A DNA stretch of 64,000 nt, taken from the NCBI RefSeq assembly GCF_030679875.1, contig NZ_JAUXSP010000019.1, positions 248,001 to 312,000 of the forward strand, in the 5' to 3' direction. Within the stretch, counting starts at the first letter, position 1. Every line of letters starts with the position of its first letter. Both the position numbers and the translations under genes were made by a program. Origin of the DNA: Phenylobacterium sp. (GTDB lineage: Bacteria > Pseudomonadota > Alphaproteobacteria > Caulobacterales > Caulobacteraceae). Shown in pieces: positions 63,023 through 64,000 of this stretch. Under the pieces are notes generated by a model. That model saw only the letters and a program-made list of their open reading frames with translations, ran no database searches and was not told the origin of the DNA.

Positions 63023-63958
63023 ATGATGGACCCCCACTTCCAGGCCATGATGGAGGCCCAGGCCAAGGCGGCCGAGGGCCAGGCCGCCCCGCCCCTGGAC
63101 GCCCTGCCGCCGGACATGGTCCGCGCCGGCTATCGCATGCAGCGCCAGGCCACCGACCAGAACGCGCCCAAGGATGTCGAGACCCGCGACCTGCAGGTCG
63201 ACGGCGCGGCCGGCGAACTACCGGCCAGGCTCTACACACCGGCTGGCGCCGCGGCGACCACCGGTGGGCTGGTCTATTTCCACGGCGGCGGCTTCGTGAT
63301 CGGCGACTTGGAGAGCCATGACGGCCACTGCCGCCGTCTGGCGGGCCTGGCTGGCGTACGGGTCCTGTCGGTTGACTATCGCCTGGCGCCGGAAAACCCC
63401 TTCCCCGCCAGCCATGACGACGCGCTGGCGGCCACCCGCTGGGCCTTCGACCATGCTGCCGAGATCGGCTTTGATCCCACCCGCCTCGCCGTCGGCGGCG
63501 ACTCCGCCGGGGGTAATCTAGCCGCCTCAGTCGCCTCGGACCTGAAGAACGACCCCCAACGCAAGATCGCCTTCCAGCTCCTGCTCTATCCGGGCATCTG
63601 GCCCGAGGAGGAAACCGCTTCACGCAAGGCGCTGGATGGTCCTCTGCTGACCAAGCAGGCCATCGCCTGGTTCGACAAGTGTCTGGCGGCCATCGGCCAT
63701 CCGCAGTCTCACCGGGCCATGCTGGGCAAGGTCGATTGCGCGGGCTTGCCGCCGGCCCTGGTGGTCACCGCCGGCTTTGATCCCCTGAAGGACGAAGGCC
63801 GCGATCATGCCGAGCGGCTGCGGGCGGCCGGTGTGGCGGTGGAGCACGTGGAGTATCCCAGCCTGATCCACGACTTCTACATCATGGCCGACGTCTCGCC
63901 GGCGGTAGGTGAGGCGGTCAAGGCCACGGCGGCGTCGCTGAAGGCGGCGCTGACTTAA
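63023..63958 (+). CDS. Alpha/beta hydrolase, hormone-sensitive-lipase family
   Basis: A 311-residue esterase-like protein of the HSL (family IV) group. The oxyanion motif HGGG (87-90 in LVYFHGGGFVIGDLE), the nucleophile Ser161 in GGDSAGGNLAASV, and SLIHDFYIM with the catalytic histidine are all present, and PSDFDP-like TAGFDPLKDEG supplies the Asp. The N-terminus (MMDPHFQAMMEAQAKAAEGQ) is a helical cap. GAGGAA precedes the ATG at 63023. The substrate is unknown. Confidence 0.92.
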   Translation: MMDPHFQAMMEAQAKAAEGQAAPPLDALPPDMVRAGYRMQRQATDQNAPKDVETRDLQVDGAAGELPARLYTPAGAAATTGGLVYFHGGGFVIGDLESHDGHCRRLAGLAGVRVLSVDYRLAPENPFPASHDDALAATRWAFDHAAEIGFDPTRLAVGGDSAGGNLAASVASDLKNDPQRKIAFQLLLYPGIWPEEETASRKALDGPLLTKQAIAWFDKCLAAIGHPQSHRAMLGKVDCAGLPPALVVTAGFDPLKDEGRDHAERLRAAGVAVEHVEYPSLIHDFYIMADVSPAVGEAVKATAASLKAALT

Positions 63959-63970
63959 GGATGTGCAATC

Positions 63971-64000
63971 AGATCGTCTGGGGCTCGCCCTGGACGATCT
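63971..64000. terminator. Strong hairpin at the window edge, possible terminator
   Basis: From 63971 to 64000 the sequence folds into a stem of up to 14 bp including two G-T pairs (outer AGATCGTC with GACGATCT). It lies 13 bp after the hydrolase stop. A frame on the minus strand also ends here with a TGA at 63969-63971 (last residues IVQGEPQTI), so this could instead be the end of a converging gene. The edge prevents a decision. Confidence 0.35.

Overview
The window is high-GC (roughly 68-70 percent by eye), densely packed chromosomal DNA from an alphaproteobacterium, most likely Caulobacterales (Phenylobacterium or Caulobacter type). The reasons are an orphan GANTC methyltransferase (CcrM) next to mutY, smc and rnhB, the petABC bc1 operon, HWE-type histidine kinase, the lgt / NDUFAF7-like / pgeF operon, ubiK, and two interspersed repeat types common in alphaproteobacteria. 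I see no tRNA, rRNA, insertion sequence, integrase, prophage, CRISPR array or recognisable defence island. This is core chromosome, and its interest lies in unusual proteins, very small genes and leader or operator sequences.

Layout. 1-9.1 kb: genome maintenance (smc, a DsbA-like lipoprotein, a DUF721 protein, mutY, ccrM, rnhB, tag, ygfZ), interrupted by two LuxR-type regulators. One of these is fused to an alpha/beta-hydrolase domain that lacks the nucleophilic serine. 9.1-13.7 kb: a family 9 glycosyltransferase overlapping a dihydroorotase-like amidohydrolase, then a DUF898 membrane protein and an M48 peptidase. 13.7-22 kb: acyl/aryl-CoA metabolism. A feruloyl-CoA-synthase-like ligase is coupled to a ThDP enzyme, and a second operon holds an enoyl-CoA hydratase and two SDRs; between them is a secreted protein built of five four-cysteine repeats. 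22-26 kb: a PAS-PAS-HWE kinase, an SDR and an MFS exporter. 26.3-30.5 kb: an overlapping run GNAT-DUF1285-nudix-DUF6111-CCA enzyme-amidotransferase, followed by a 45-residue exported peptide gene. 30.5-38.4 kb: lipoprotein, hemF, trmL, petABC, a retropepsin-like protease, apt and two tandem dienelactone hydrolases. 38.4-46 kb: ychF, pth, rplY, an unknown lipoprotein, prs, pgeF, an NDUFAF7-like methyltransferase and lgt. 46-54.4 kb: ubiK, YbjN-like, proC, ExoD, hemolysin III, M20 peptidase, AGCS symporter and a DUF885 protein. 54.4-64 kb: an OmpR/EnvZ-type pair, ilvE, a TPR membrane protein, small membrane proteins, folB and a pteridine-reductase-like SDR, a 26-residue membrane peptide, aldehyde dehydrogenase and an esterase.

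Genes are grouped in short operons with frequent 1-14 bp overlaps. Several G+C-rich hairpin terminators separate convergent or tandem units. Where the first possible start gave an implausible N-terminus, I moved the start to one supported by a signal peptide, a family N-terminus or a ribosome binding site. All family assignments come from reading motifs; no database search was run.
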